Shown here one piece after another: positions 13,001-28,000 of a DNA stretch of 64,000 nt. Within the stretch, counting starts at the first letter, position 1. Each line of letters opens with the position of its first letter. The notes below the pieces were generated by a model. The model saw only the letters and a program-made list of their open reading frames with translations, had not been told where the DNA came from and did no database searches. Made by a program: the position numbers and the translations under genes. Origin of the DNA: Pomphorhynchus laevis (Eukaryota; Acanthocephala; Palaeacanthocephala; Echinorhynchida; Pomphorhynchidae); NCBI GenBank assembly GCA_012934845.2, contig WNNJ02000171.1, positions 1-64,000 on the forward strand. The letters are read 5' to 3'.

Positions 13001-16000
13001 TTTTAGAACTAATTAAAACACAAAATTTAACAAATATATAAATAATTAGAAGCATGTTGTATTTGAACCTACTTCCAGCGCGGCCGTACATATTTGAATA
13101 TTTGAATGAAAATAGAAACTGTGCAACACCTCAAATATACTGGCTTCCGACATAATGAGTTTCTAAATAAAGCAAATATTGTAATTTTTTAACAAAGCAT
13201 AATTAATATCAGATAATGAGAATTAATTTTCAGAGTATAAACATTTAAATACGGGACACAATTCAAAAATTAGCATCATCTACGGAAATAAAGCAGATCT
13301 TACTCTGAAATCAAATCTTCGAATGATAGCGGGACAATTTTTACTATCACCTACTAGTTAAATAGATAGCGACTAATGTGTACTATTGACTATTTTTTAC
13401 AGCTTTAAAATGTTTTTTATTTTCAGATTGAATAATTATTGATAATGGTGTGCCTACGTGCCATCAAAATTTATAATAATAAATAGTAATGCCTCTTCGC
13501 TTTTAGCATAATCTAATGACAATTAAAGGCACCTATTAACCATTTCTAAATTGCAATTTCGATTGGTCTAATTTCCATTGTTATCAGTTAAAATCTTATT
13601 TAAATTGATATTTTTTCATTTTTAATATCTCCCATCATCCCAATATAATCGATATGTTTCAGAATCAGTGCAAATTCCATTTCAACCGATACAGTATTCA
13701 TATTTATAGTGAAAATATAGTGAGATAATGGAAAGCTGGCAAAAAATACAAACCTCTAAGCCATCCTCGCACAACGGATGGCCAAATTTTTCCACAGCAT
13801 TAAGAAAGATGGATTCCATTAGATTATGCCTAAGTTCGTATGGAACTTCTTCGTATGTTATCATGATCTAGAGAAGAAAAAAACTAATTTTGTAAAAATT
13901 CCGAAGTGATAGAAATATACTTGTCGAGATTTCAAAGCGACATCGGCATTTCTGTGATTAGTTAAAGATGACAGCTGCATAAGCGTTACTGTAAGTTCGC
14001 CTATTAAGGTAGCATCTGTGTTTAGTAAGTGTTCCTATGCAAAAAAAAATTGATATAAAATTTAGAAGTGAAAGAATATAATGATTTAATAAATTAAAAA
14101 AATCGCATTACGAACGGTAAGTATAAAATTTAGATAAGATTCAGTCGTGTGTAATTTAGTAAATTATTATTTACTTTAGTAAAATAACAAATTAATTAAA
14201 TAATTAATTATAATTGATTTAATGAATTCCCAATTATATTAATTAAAATAATTTACTTTAGTAATCAAATCAGCTAATTGAGTCTACGTATTTAATAAAA
14301 TTATAAAATAAACAAAACATAATAATGCTAAATCAAAATTTAATAATTAAGTAATAAAATTATTAATTGTTTTTAGATTTTTTATAATTTAAATCAAGTT
14401 AAAATAAAAAATTGAAATTTAAAATAAAAGTCAATTTTAAAAATTGACTAATAAATAACAGACGTTGTATCAGAATAAGAATTAGAGGACATCAGGAGGA
14501 ACTGCTGTGCTATCAGATTTCAGCCCCTAACTCCTCTCCCAACACAGCAGCGGGGCCTAATACGTGTTAAGGACGAATTTCCTCAAATGAAATTTGATTA
14601 TATGGTATCTTATTCTAATACAAAGTATATTATTTATTATCCACCCATAAAACATTTCCGCTAATGATTTTAAATTTATTTTTTATATTATTGTTAGATT
14701 TATACAGTTTACTATTTTCCGTTTGATTTTATTTTTACAGTAATATGTAATTATTAAATTATTTAAATGATTTTGAAGAAAACGAAGACCATTATAAATT
14801 TTGGCAATACGTAAAATTCTTTTATTGAATGTTTTATATTTAATAATACATGGTATGTATGAATGCTTAAGCAAAAATAGGTTTTTTGTAAATTTAAATA
14901 TGCCGTCTTTACGATATAAATTAATAGTAGTTTTAGTTAATGTTAATTTAATGTTCATATCTAGATATACACCTTCTTTATCATTAATATTGATTTTATT
15001 AAGAATAAGGCTACCTGTATAAATTTGTTCACTAATTGAATAAAAATTATTAGAATTAAATACACATATATCATCAATGTATCGAAACATATATTTCATA
15101 TATTTATATTGTTTAGATTTAGTTTTTACACAGTTATGAACAAATTCATATTCTATAAAGCTTAAAAACAAGTCAGCTATAATTGGGATACTATTACCAC
15201 CCATTGGAACACCTTTTACTTGTCTAAATATAGATGTCCCTACTTTCAAATAATTTTGATTTATCAAAATATTTAAGGATTCTATTAATTCAATTTTATC
15301 CATATATTTATATTTACTTTGATGGTTTAATTTTTGTTAGATAGGCGTTATAATTATTATAACATATATATGTATATCTTTTTCCGAATATAAGGTTAAT
15401 TAATTTTACTAACGCTTCTTTAATATCTACTAAATCTAGATTTGTATAAAGCGTACTAAAATCGTATGTATTTATATTTTGAAAATTTATTCCTTTTGTC
15501 TGTTCTAAAAATTCTTTTGTAGAATTAATACTGAAATAGTGTTTTATACCAGTATTAATTTCAATTACCTTGCAATATTTTTTAAAGTGTGCTTTAATTA
15601 CTTTAAGTATTTTATTCATATAGACAGAAAGTGGTTTTAATGTACATTTAAACGCACTACATATGAACCTAGGTTTTATTGGATTTTTATGTAATTTTGG
15701 ATTCCAATATAATATAGGTATAGTTTTATTATCTAATTCAACCTTTATACCCTTTTTATCCATTATAGAACAGTGATTTGTAATAATTGTTTCTAAACTC
15801 AACTCACTACGTTCATATGTTAGATTTACATTTAAATCATTAGAATTAACCTCTTTCATCAGTATGTAATATTAAAGCTTTTTGCATATGAAGACAAAGT
15901 TATTACTAGCTTTATCAATAGTTGTTATTATAGTAGTCATTATTGTTATTATTAAAATAATCTTTTGTAATCTTGTTTTTTATGTGTTTGACGGGCCCAT

Positions 16001-19000
16001 TTGCGGGAACCCTTTGTATGTTCGTAACCAATTTATTTATATCACAAACTATAAAAAAAATAAAAACAAAATTAAAATAATCTTTTTGCAATAAAAATTT
16101 TGTATTCTTTACTAAATTATAAATTTATTCTATTATCTATAAAATAATTACCAAGTAATGATTAATTTTTTGAAGTAACATCGAAAATAATAACTTTATA
16201 AATAAAATTAATTGATACCTAGAATAAGTTTAAAAATCAAAATTAAAAATTACAATTAGAACTTTCTTAACAACCTAATATAATGTGCTGTTTATTTACA
16301 AAAGTATTCCTTAGCATATTGCTTTCCTCAAATGCTGAGTAAATAAACTCACATTAAAAGGTTGCATAGGTCAATCTTGAAGAAGACTAAAGTATTAGCG
16401 TATGATTAATGTAAAAAAACCCTTTCCGATGGAAATTAGATCGATGTTAATCTAATTTCAAAGTTGATTAATAATCTTATTAATAAACTGATAAAAGTAA
16501 ATATTTAGAGTTACTTCAATTCCTTTTGTGAAGTAAAATTTAAGAGAATATAAGAGAATAAAGTAGAAATCAAAAAAATATTTTTAAATATATGTTTATC
16601 ACCTTTTAATTACTTTTAGTTACATGAATGAAGAATAAATACTGTTTCAGCCACTCTAATAATAAACATGGAAGAATTGCTTAACAATATAGTGGAGCAA
16701 TGATCCACTATACAATGGAGCATTGATTTAGAAAGTAATAATGGTTTACCTTTCTTAGATGCTTTAATCCTAATATTTTATTTGAATTTATCAAACTTAA
16801 GTTTTTAAAAATTGGAGCATTTTCTGAAATTGCTTCTTGGAATTCTTATATTCCTAAATATGGTTAATTGAATCTGCAAAGTCCTTCGTTTATAGAGCTA
16901 AAACTTATGTAGCCTAATAACATATCTTTTAGGGTAAACATTATATCATTGGAATTAGTTTAATGATATGTGATTTTTCTGAATGGGCTATCAATAAATC
17001 TTATCACCAAAATAATAATGTAAAAAGAAAAAATATTGGACACCCTAATAAAAAATAATTGAGGAATTCCATGTATAAATGAAAAATTAAATTTTTCATT
17101 TAAAAGGTTTATATACAATAACATATCTAATAATACTACTGATGCTTTAATTTATAAAATGTTGTTCAAATTACAGAATATGTTTAAGCTAAAATCTGAA
17201 TTTAATGAATTTTCTGTAGTATATAACAATGTTTGTGATAATTGTAATTGCTCTTTCTGATGAAGCTATCAAAACGTTTTTACTGAATCATTTTATTCGG
17301 TCAGGTAAATTTATAAGTGATTTAAGAACAAATAAATTGATATTTTAATATAATATTATAAACACTTATATACTGAAATTTAGGTATTATCTTACCAATA
17401 AGCAAAGAACAAGGCAATTTTTCGCTTCGAAGTTACAATGTGAGAACACAATGGCAGCTAGTTCATCGATTGATTCTTTGTGAATGTCACGTAAATTGTT
17501 GACGACACTTTCGAAAGATCCTTTAGAAGAAACAAAATTGTCAAATTGCGATTATTTACTTTCTAATCCATTAACATGCCTGATTGAAATAGTTCTTCAA
17601 TTTTTAGATAATGTAAAAGCAATGATTTTGCAAGTGATTTTAAATGACCCTTGGTTCCATATCGATACCTAGCAAAAACGTTATATCATAATAAAAACAA
17701 ATTATAATATTTGTTTCTTTGGATTTCTGAATGAAAAACAAAATGCATAATGTAAGTATATTCGTTGGTAATTTAAAGAAACGATCATTTAAACAACTCC
17801 CAACAACCAAAGTATAACTCTACAATTAGGAAATAATGTCATATTTCCAATTGTGATGTTTCAAGTTTGAACTCATACAATTTGTAATATGTACTCATAC
17901 AATTGGTAAAATAGTTAAATAAATTTATAAAACTATTAAATAATAAACACTATTAATAAATAAATTTATAAATAACTAAATAAAACTTTCAATAATTATA
18001 TATTGTTAAATGTTTCTTCTTCAATAATTAATTAAACTATTTAAATCAAATTTGTTTCTCTTTAAGGATACATTGAGTGTTCTTCTTTCAAAAATTACAA
18101 CTAAATTGTTGATTTTTCCCATTTAAATAATAATAATATTGGTAAAGGTGAATGATGTCTAAGTTTGTAAACTTACGTAAGTTCGACTGTCAAGTGAGCA
18201 ATTAAAAAATTAATTCTATTAAAAATGTAAAAGATTATTTCGCACAATTTGCAGCAATGTATAAATAAAAGTGTATATTTGTAACTTTATTAAAAATTTA
18301 GCAAAATTAATTTAAATAATTTAATAAATATAATAAAAAAACAAATTTAATATTAAATTTGATTTCGAAAATTAAATTTATTAATAATAAAAATAAAATC
18401 AGTCAAATTAAATTAGTTAATGTTAAACAAAAATTATTAATTAAATTAAAATTAATCATTAAATGAGTATTATTAACTTAATTCAAAATAAAAAAATTAA
18501 ATTAATTTGATATTTTGTTAATTAAATAATATAAACTTTTTAGATTGTTTCTTCTATAATAAAGCAAATAATATAAATCTGTAATATTCAGCGAATTGTA
18601 TATTACTAACTATAGCAAAGGGATAATATTCCAAACACCATCACTTTGTGAACGCACTTGTAAATTAGCGACAATAAATTAAAGAGAAAAAAGAGCAAGT
18701 AATTCGGATTTAATTTGATTAACGACAAAAAATACATAAACTTGACATATCAGCATTATAAAAATAAAGCTAAACCTAACCTACTTTTCAGTTAATTCGA
18801 TAATTCCTTCCATTTTTGTATTGAATGCATCAATTTCATGTTGGCTTTCGATAGATTTAGCAAAATCATTGATACAGTTTGCAATCTGTAACAATAAAAC
18901 AAGCATGATTTATATTCTATATTATAGATTGAAATATATTAATTAGGAGCAAATAACAAATAAATTCAATTCGTTTTGTAAAATTGAGATCTTCCAAATA

Positions 19001-22000
19001 AAATGTCGTTCCTAATTATAGCTACTGATTATCAATTCACATCACAACGCATTTGGCGATTGCTACATATTTGAGTAAATTTAGTGTATAATTAGTTTTT
19101 TGTAGCTTTAAACGACTAGATTATATAATTTATTTGAACAAAACAAAACAACATGCATGCAAATATGCTATTCTGTATTCTAAAGTTACACCCCTAGATA
19201 TCTCAAAGGTATTCTTCACTATTTACCCATATAACGTATCCGCTCAGATTTAAAATTTAATCCAAATATTTGTTTAATTTGATGTACTATTTAATAATAT
19301 TTTATCAGTTTTACATAAAACTATCTAAAATTAATAAATGATTATATTAAATAGTCTAAATGCCTTTTATTAAGAATGAGTAATTTTGCCAATGATATTT
19401 AATCAATTATCTCACTAATAACAATCAATAGTAACAATATTTCCTCGACATTCAAAATACCGTGCAGTCGAAGTTATAATTTTCAGAAATTTAAGCCTGA
19501 CGACAATAATCGTATTTATTAATAATACCATTTATATAGACTACTACTTTCCAAGTACTGGTGTTTCAATGCCAACATTAAAAAATTGATTCAAACTAAA
19601 CAGATTTGGTTTATTCTTTTATTAAAAAAAAATTTTACTTGATAAAATATTAAAATTTATTTTGAATAATATTAACGGCTTAAGAAATTGTTGCAGATTT
19701 TTCAAAAAAACGTATCTTGCATATTTGATTTACTAATTTGAATAGCTAAACTCATTATACATCCATCGTTCTTTGTTTCTTATATTGCAAATGACAAATT
19801 AAACTGTCGAGATATATTTCGACGAATAAAATGATTTCATTGCAAAATGAATATTATTACGGGTTAAATTGAATTAATATTTTAAACATTTAATTATAAT
19901 ATCTAAAATAAATTAATATTTTAAACCTTAGGTTGGCTACAAGGTAATTAAAAAGAAAATAACAAGCATTAAAGTTAGAATTGTTCATAATCCTAACTAA
20001 TATAAACAGAATTATGTTAAGATGATCGCTATCGAGTTTACACTGTGTTTTTTAATACGTGAACACCACATATATATAAATGGTTGTTGTATATTTAAAA
20101 TGATATTTTGATAGCAATCATCACAGTATATAAAAAGCAAAAATAAAGCAATTGATTTAATCAATTGAAAAGCATGGTGGATGTGCTTAAGTTGTCGAAA
20201 CAAAACAAATTAGAGCAAAACGACAGTTTCAGCAATTATATGAAACAAATTAGTTTTTACCTGTTGGCTTGGAAATTGAACAAATACCGATGTTAAGTTT
20301 GAATAATAACAGGAGAGAATGGCGTGAATACATTTCTCAACTTGAATTGGAATACGACCTGCTAGTGAGCTTACTATTTCCTGAAATTAATAAACAAAAA
20401 TTATTAAATCGTAAAGAAACAATAAACAACACAAAATATTTATAATTAAAACATTAATGTGAAAGCATGAAATTAAAGTAACAAGAAGATAAAAGTCAAC
20501 TTAAATTAAAATTAAATTAATTTTAATCAATTGTTTGATTAGAATTGTTGCACATGACAAATTAAAAGTACATAAATGTTGCACTAGTAACATCTAAGGC
20601 GTAAGACAACTATAGACAATTGTTAAAACTTAATTAGTTAAACAATTTTAAATGAATTTCAAATATTATGAAGATTTTAAAAGATTTTAAAAATTTAAAA
20701 ATCTAGAATAAAAATATTATTAATTAAAAACTATAATTTAGAGACTATTTACTAAAATGAACGTTTGCAAATTTACATTCGCTTTATAGAGTGTCAGAAA
20801 TAAAGCTGAACAACACTTGTAGGAGCGTGTGATTAGCAAATTCTGTTCAGACGTTTACCAATTATTAAGTGTCGTCGAAGTTGTGTAGCTACAGGGTCAC
20901 ACTGATGAGGGTATCCTGTAGCGATGAGTAGACTAAAGTCGAAACGCTCAATATGGGGAAGGAGTTTGTTAGATGCGCATTCCGGGTTTCCCGATGAAGG
21001 TTGTAAAAAAATCATGCAGGTTTAAACTTTCTTGTTTGTGTTTAATACTAAAAAAGTAAAGTAAATTCTTTCGTATTTACAACGTCACCATTTGTTGTAT
21101 TCATGTGCAACTATATTTGCTTTATATAGCAACATTATGACTAAACTATTTTCGGTGAAGAAGAACTTCCGATTCGCAGAGCTTGTCTGTGTATTTGAAA
21201 AACAAAACGTATATTCATATTGATAACAATGTAGGATCACATTACTTGTATAAAATGAATTAAGTAACTACACAAATATAGCACGAAACTAAGAGATATG
21301 TTTTTTGAATAGGAAACGTTAATGTTATAATCAGATTAAATCCATAATCCTTTAATCCAATTACCAAACGGCATTCATAAAAAATTGCGAAAGCTAAAAA
21401 ATTGTATCTTAATTAGGAAATACAAAATCTTACAAGGCGTCAGAAAACAAGTTGTCATAAAAAATCAATAAAATTGATGTTCACACAACTTATGTAGATT
21501 GACAGTAATTTGAATATACAACTTAAATTGAAACGTCAAAATTGTAATCAGAACAGTTATAGCGCTAGACTCCTAATGGAGTAGAAACAATTAACTATAT
21601 TTGTCGTTAGGTATAAATTACTAATATATATCTAAATTATATATAATTTAACATGAAATATAATGTTTAGGGTGCTAAAGCCTTGCATGACTGTGTTTTT
21701 TCAAAGAAACATCAGTTAATAGGATTGAGTGTTTTAACTCGATATAAGGTCTGTTACAATATGTGAAATGCTTGCTATAATAATAATTTTATTCTGGGTA
21801 AAATATGTTTAATGTTTTTTAAAGATTTCCATGAAGTAAACATCTATGCACCAACCTGCATCTCTAATAAGGGCAAGCTTGGATCACGAATGGTATTGAA
21901 AACGGTAATGATCTGATCACGCAATGCGTTGTGTACAATTGAATCGGGGTATGTGAATCCATTCAGAACATTCTGTAACTTTTCAACGGCGAAACGAAAA

Positions 22001-25000
22001 ACTTGATGGGTTTTTGTGCCTTTTAATTCAAGATTGCTGGAATTATTTTGTAAAAGTAGCGTGCATAGTCGTATTTCTTTCGGCTGACTTGAATCGGAGA
22101 GGTCAAGCTTCGCTAAAACACTGCCCATCTCGACAACACTACCAGGCTGTCGAATAAATGTAATCCTTTTAAAAGAAAGCAGTTAGTGCGTTTCGTAAAA
22201 ATCAATAAATGAAAAATTTCAAAATACCTTCCTCGAATCTGACAATATAAGGTTATCACCAACTTCATAACCTCCATCTCTGCATAGATATCACCGACGT
22301 CAAGCATATCTCCGTCGTTACAATGATATCGTAATAACTTGCCAGGTGAAGGTGCTCTAAATAAATAAATACAACAGATGGTACGAAAACAAAATGAAGT
22401 CTTGGCAAATATAAGTTTTGTGGATTTGTCCACTGAATTTTGAATAAATGAAATTTATCTGATCAAAATAAATACACTATGCTATATCTCTGATCGCTTA
22501 GTAATTATGTTGATATATCATTATTAAAATTACGAGATAACTCTCTAGTATAACACGGTATTTCTAAGAAAGATAAATGTTCGCGATATGAATGGAAATA
22601 TTTAAAATAAAAAAATAAACTTATTTTATAGCAGCATAATATTAAATTTTCTTACAATTTTATATTTTAGAGCAGGATAGGCGAAACAAAAATATAATAC
22701 AGATTTATCATATATATATCGTCAGTTTATGAAAGTATCATAAGAAAAAAAAAGATTATTGTTCACAAACAGGTTGTGAAAAACAAATGTACTTTTTTAT
22801 GATGATTCGCATGCAGAAGCAAGCGAACTATAAATATAATAAATTCATATTCTATTTTAATTTGGCCATAATAAAACCTTTTCAATTTAAAATTATCAAA
22901 TGTTCATTGCATTCTTTTATAATTGGTTAAACGGAGCTATAGCGAATAGATCTTTCAGATTAAGTGAAATTCGATTTACGAAAATGTAAGTTTCGACAAG
23001 TTTCACTAAACTTCAAATTTTTAGACAAAAACTTCAAATTTAATGATATGCAAATGATGAGGAAAGTTATTTAATTGGATTTACTAAAATTTTAGTTTCA
23101 ATAAGTGTCACTTAAAGACTCAAAATTTGTTAAAAAGAAAAACTTGAAATTTTGTTACTAGTTCGGCTAGTAAAAATATTATGATCATTAAATGATCTTT
23201 TAATGATCATTTAATTATCATTCAAATGATAAGGAAAGTTGTTAAAAATAAGTAACTAATGAGTAACAAGTGAGTTTTGTGCGAACTAAAAATATTTCAG
23301 CAAAATGTTAAAAAAATCCACCTTAATATTGACGGATCTTTCTCCTTTAGAAATGTACAAGCCTCGCTTCCACTGCCAACAAATATTCTATAGCCGTTAA
23401 TTTCGTCTTGCACGTAAGTTGCATAGCAAGCCCCGTTATATGTTATTAACAATCCATCGTCAGAAATTCTAAAAAAAAACAGCAAATTATTGTTTTATTA
23501 TATTAAATTGTATATAATAAGTAATATAATATAAATATATAACATAATATAATAAGTATATATAAACAATTATTTAACAATTAAAAATATTTGCTTAACT
23601 ATTTAGAGTATGTATATTTTAAATTGTACTGTGAGAGCACTAGTTTAAACGTTTATTTGATATGCTTCAGAAAACCACAACTAAATGTTAAAATAAAATG
23701 ATTTATTTACAAATTACACAGATTAAAAAATTGTTAAAAATTTCAGTAAAAATACTTTAGATAATATTAAATATAATTGCGATACTTTTGGATGATTAAT
23801 TTTAATTAATGAACCACGTTGCGTGCAACAACAAAAAAAGAAACTAACATTTATCGAATAAACATTTTAATAATATTAAATAATGTAACTGAAACATTTT
23901 GTAAAATTTTAACATACGAAGAATTTCGTAGGTGATTTTAGATCTAAAAAAAGAACGTTGCAAAAATACAGTAAAATATAAATAAATTTGATGAGCTTTT
24001 GTACAAAACGATATTAAACATCAGTGCTTGTTACAAGCAAGTTACGGTACACAATGGTACAATTAGAAAAAATAATCAATAAAAAGCAATAAAAAATAAA
24101 AAAAAATATGTACTTGACCATGCACAACTTAATAGACTGTCAACTTATATCTTAAATCGGTGATTTTACCTGGACACGATATTAAAATAAGAGTATATCA
24201 TCCTCATCATCATCCTCATCAACATCCTCATCAACATCCTCATCATCCTCAAAATCATCCTCAAAATCATCCTCATCATCCTCAAAATCATCCTCATCAT
24301 CATCCGCATCATCACCATCATCATCACCATCATCATCACCATCATCATCACCATCATCATCACCATCATCATCACCATCATCATCACCATCATCATCACC
24401 ATCATCATCACCATCATCATCACCATCATCATCACCATCATCATCACCATCATCATCACCATCATCATCACCATCATCATCACCATCATCATCACCATCA
24501 TCATCACCATCATCATCACCATCATCATCACCATCATCATCACCATCATCATCACCATCATCATCACCATCATCATCACCATCATCATCACCATCATCAT
24601 CACCATCATCATCACCATCATCATCACCATCATCATCACCATCATCATCACCATCATCATCACCATCATCATCACCATCATCATCACCATCATCATCACC
24701 ATCATCATCACCATCATCATCACCATCATCATCACCATCATCATCACCATCATCATCACCATCATCATCACCATCATCATCACCATCATCATCACCATCA
24801 TCATCACCATCATCATCACCATCATCATCACCATCATCATCACCATCATCATCACCATCATCATCACCATCATCATCACCATCATCATCACCATCATCAT
24901 CACCATCATCATCACCATCATCATCACCATCATCATCACCATCATCATCACCATCATCATCACCATCATCATCACCATCATCATCACCATCATCATCACC

Positions 25001-28000
25001 ATCATCATCACCATCATCATCACCATCATCATCACCATCATCATCACCATCATCATCACCATCATCATCACCATCATCATCACCATCATCATCACCATCA
25101 TCATCACCATCATCATCACCATCATCATCACCATCATCATCACCATCATCATCACCATCATCATCACCATCATCATCATCATCATCATCACCATCATCAT
25201 CACCATCATCATCCTCATCATCATCCTCATCATCATCCTCATCATCATCCTCATCATCATCCTCATCATCATCCTCATCATCATCCTCATCATCATCCTC
25301 ATCATCATCCTCATCATCATCCTCATCATCATCCTCATCATCATCCTCATCATCATCCTCATCATCATCCTCATCATCATCCTCATCATCATCCTCATCA
25401 TCATCCTCATCATCATCCTCATCATCATCCTCATCATCATCCTCATCATCATCCTCATCATCATCCTCATCATCATCCTCATCATCATCCTCATCATCAT
25501 CCTCATCATCATCCTCATCATCATCCTCATCATCATCCTCATCATCATCCTCATCATCATCCTCATCATCATCCTCATCATCATCCTCATCATCATCCTC
25601 ATCATCATCCTCATCATCATCCTCATCATCATCCTCATCATCATCCTCATCATCATCCTCATCATCATCCTCATCATCATCCTCATCATCATCCTCATCA
25701 TCATCCTCATCATCATCCTCATCATCATCCTCATCATCATCCTCATCATCATCCTCATCATCATCCTCATCATCATCCTCATCATCATCCTCATCATCAT
25801 CCTCATCATCATCCTCATCATCATCCTCATCATCATCCTCATCATAAATACACATATATCATCAATGTATCGAAACATATATTTCATATATTTATATTGT
25901 TTAGATTTAGTTTTTACACAGTTATGAACAAATTCATATTCTATAAAGCTTAAAAACAAGTCAGCTATAATTGGGCTACTATTACCACCCATTGGAACAC
26001 CTTTTACTTGTCTAAATATAGATGTCCCTACTTTTAAATAATTTTGATTTATCAAAATATTTAAGGATTCTATTAATTCAATTTTATCCATATATTTATA
26101 TTTATTTGATGGTTTAATTTTTGTTAGATAGGCGTTATAATTATTACAACATATATATGTATATCTTTTTCCGAATATAAGGTTAATTAATTTTACTAAC
26201 GCTTCTTTAATATCTACTAAATCTAGATTTGTATAAAGCGTACTAAAATCGTATGTATTTATATTTTGAAAATTTATTCCTTTTGTCTGTTCTAAAAATT
26301 CTTTTGTAGAATTAATACTGAAATAGTGTTTTATACCAGTATTAATTTCGATTACCTTGCAATATTTTTTAAAATGTGCTTTAATTACTTTAAGTATTTT
26401 ATTCATATAAACAGAAAGTGGTTTTAATGTACATTTAAACGCACTACATATGAACCTAGGTTTTATTCGATTTTTATGTAATTTTGGATTCCAATATAAT
26501 ATAGGTATAGTTTTATTATCTAATTCAACCTTTATACCCTTTTTATCCATTATAGAACAGTGACTTGTAATAATTGTTTCTAAACTCAACTCACTACGTT
26601 CATATGCTGGATTTACATTTAAATCATTAGAATTAACCTCTTTCATTAGTATATCATAATAAAGCTTTTTTGCATATGAAGACAAAGTTATTACTAGCTT
26701 TATCAATAGTTGTTATTATATAGTTATCCTTTAATTTAGTAAGTTCTTTATACATATCTTTATTAATTTTATCTTTCCTTTTATAATTGTTTGTTATTTT
26801 CATTTTATTTTTAATTTTATCAAATATATAATCTTTCCAAATTTTTATCTTAGATATATTCGAGCTTTCACTATTAATCAGCTTACTAAAGTAATCATTT
26901 AAGTTATTATATAACGAACTGTAAATTTTATTTTTGTCGTTGTTGTTATTTAATCTATATTTATACCCTTTCGATAGCAGCTTTCTTAATTCACAATTTT
27001 CAATTAATTCTAGATTATGGGTACATATATGTTCATTTATTTTATCAAAACTAAGACTTTTACAATTGCATTATGTTTCCATTATGTTTCTAATATTATC
27101 GTTACATATTGATTTTAATTCTTTATTATAATTACAAATTCTTTATTATATTATTTCTTTATTAATTATTTTCTTTATTAAATTCTTTATTTATTATTAT
27201 ACAAATTCTTTATTATTATTTAATTCTTTATTATAATTACTTTGGATGTCATCTTTTAATTTGCACATTTGCTAAATATAATATACCAAGGTGGATCGAA
27301 AGAAAATGAGCTTTTTTGCGATTAATACTTTGGATTGCTCGTTTTTCTCAAGTTACACAAAAAAATAAGAATAAGTTTTCAATTTGGAAGCAAAACATTA
27401 AGTTCAAAATAAAACACCTGTTAGCTTCAAGTTCGCATATGCTATCGTTCATCTTCAGCACATATGAAGTCGGACCATTTTTACATACCTAACAACATTA
27501 GTGACTAATTTATTTAAAATAATTGTTGCTATAAAACACGCACAGTTAGCGAATACTTTGTATCGTTGTAGATTAGATCAATCTTTTCTATTGGTGTCAG
27601 CGTTTTGAGTGGCAGTACTTGACCTCGCTTAAGCGATGCAACATATTTATCCAACTGAGATGAAATTGCGCGATTTGCAATATGCACAGCAGTAAAAATT
27701 GCTAAACGTAATAGGTCAGATTCCGATCTCAAACCACAACCATTAGAAAGCTGAGTTGCAATCAGACGATCTAACCAGGTATTGTCCGCATTACTACATA
27801 TGAATTCATCGGCTTCCAAAAGTGAAATCAAACAATTTACAGTTGTGCGAAGATCACCACGAATGCTGAGCTCCTTCAACGCAAGAACCAAGCTCCTAGA
27901 AATAATGTGTAAATAATGTAAGTTTATGACAACAAATCTTAACTGTCATTCAGAAACCTCCATGTATTTTACAAAAAAAAACAAAATAGGAATAGCTTAT

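Noticed and set aside
17396-17668. Frame break in ACC suggesting a pseudogene
   Set aside because: A 59-bp intron with a GC donor removes the stop and restores exact phase; all other exons are intact.
24198-25845. CRISPR-like array
   Set aside because: Repeats are contiguous 12-mers without spacers, in a eukaryotic intron.
24160-26706. Long open frames of poly-His, DDDG/DDDE and MMMV/MMMR residues as genes
   Set aside because: They are the automatic result of a 12-bp repeat with 3-base periodicity and no stop; all three lie over the same minisatellite.
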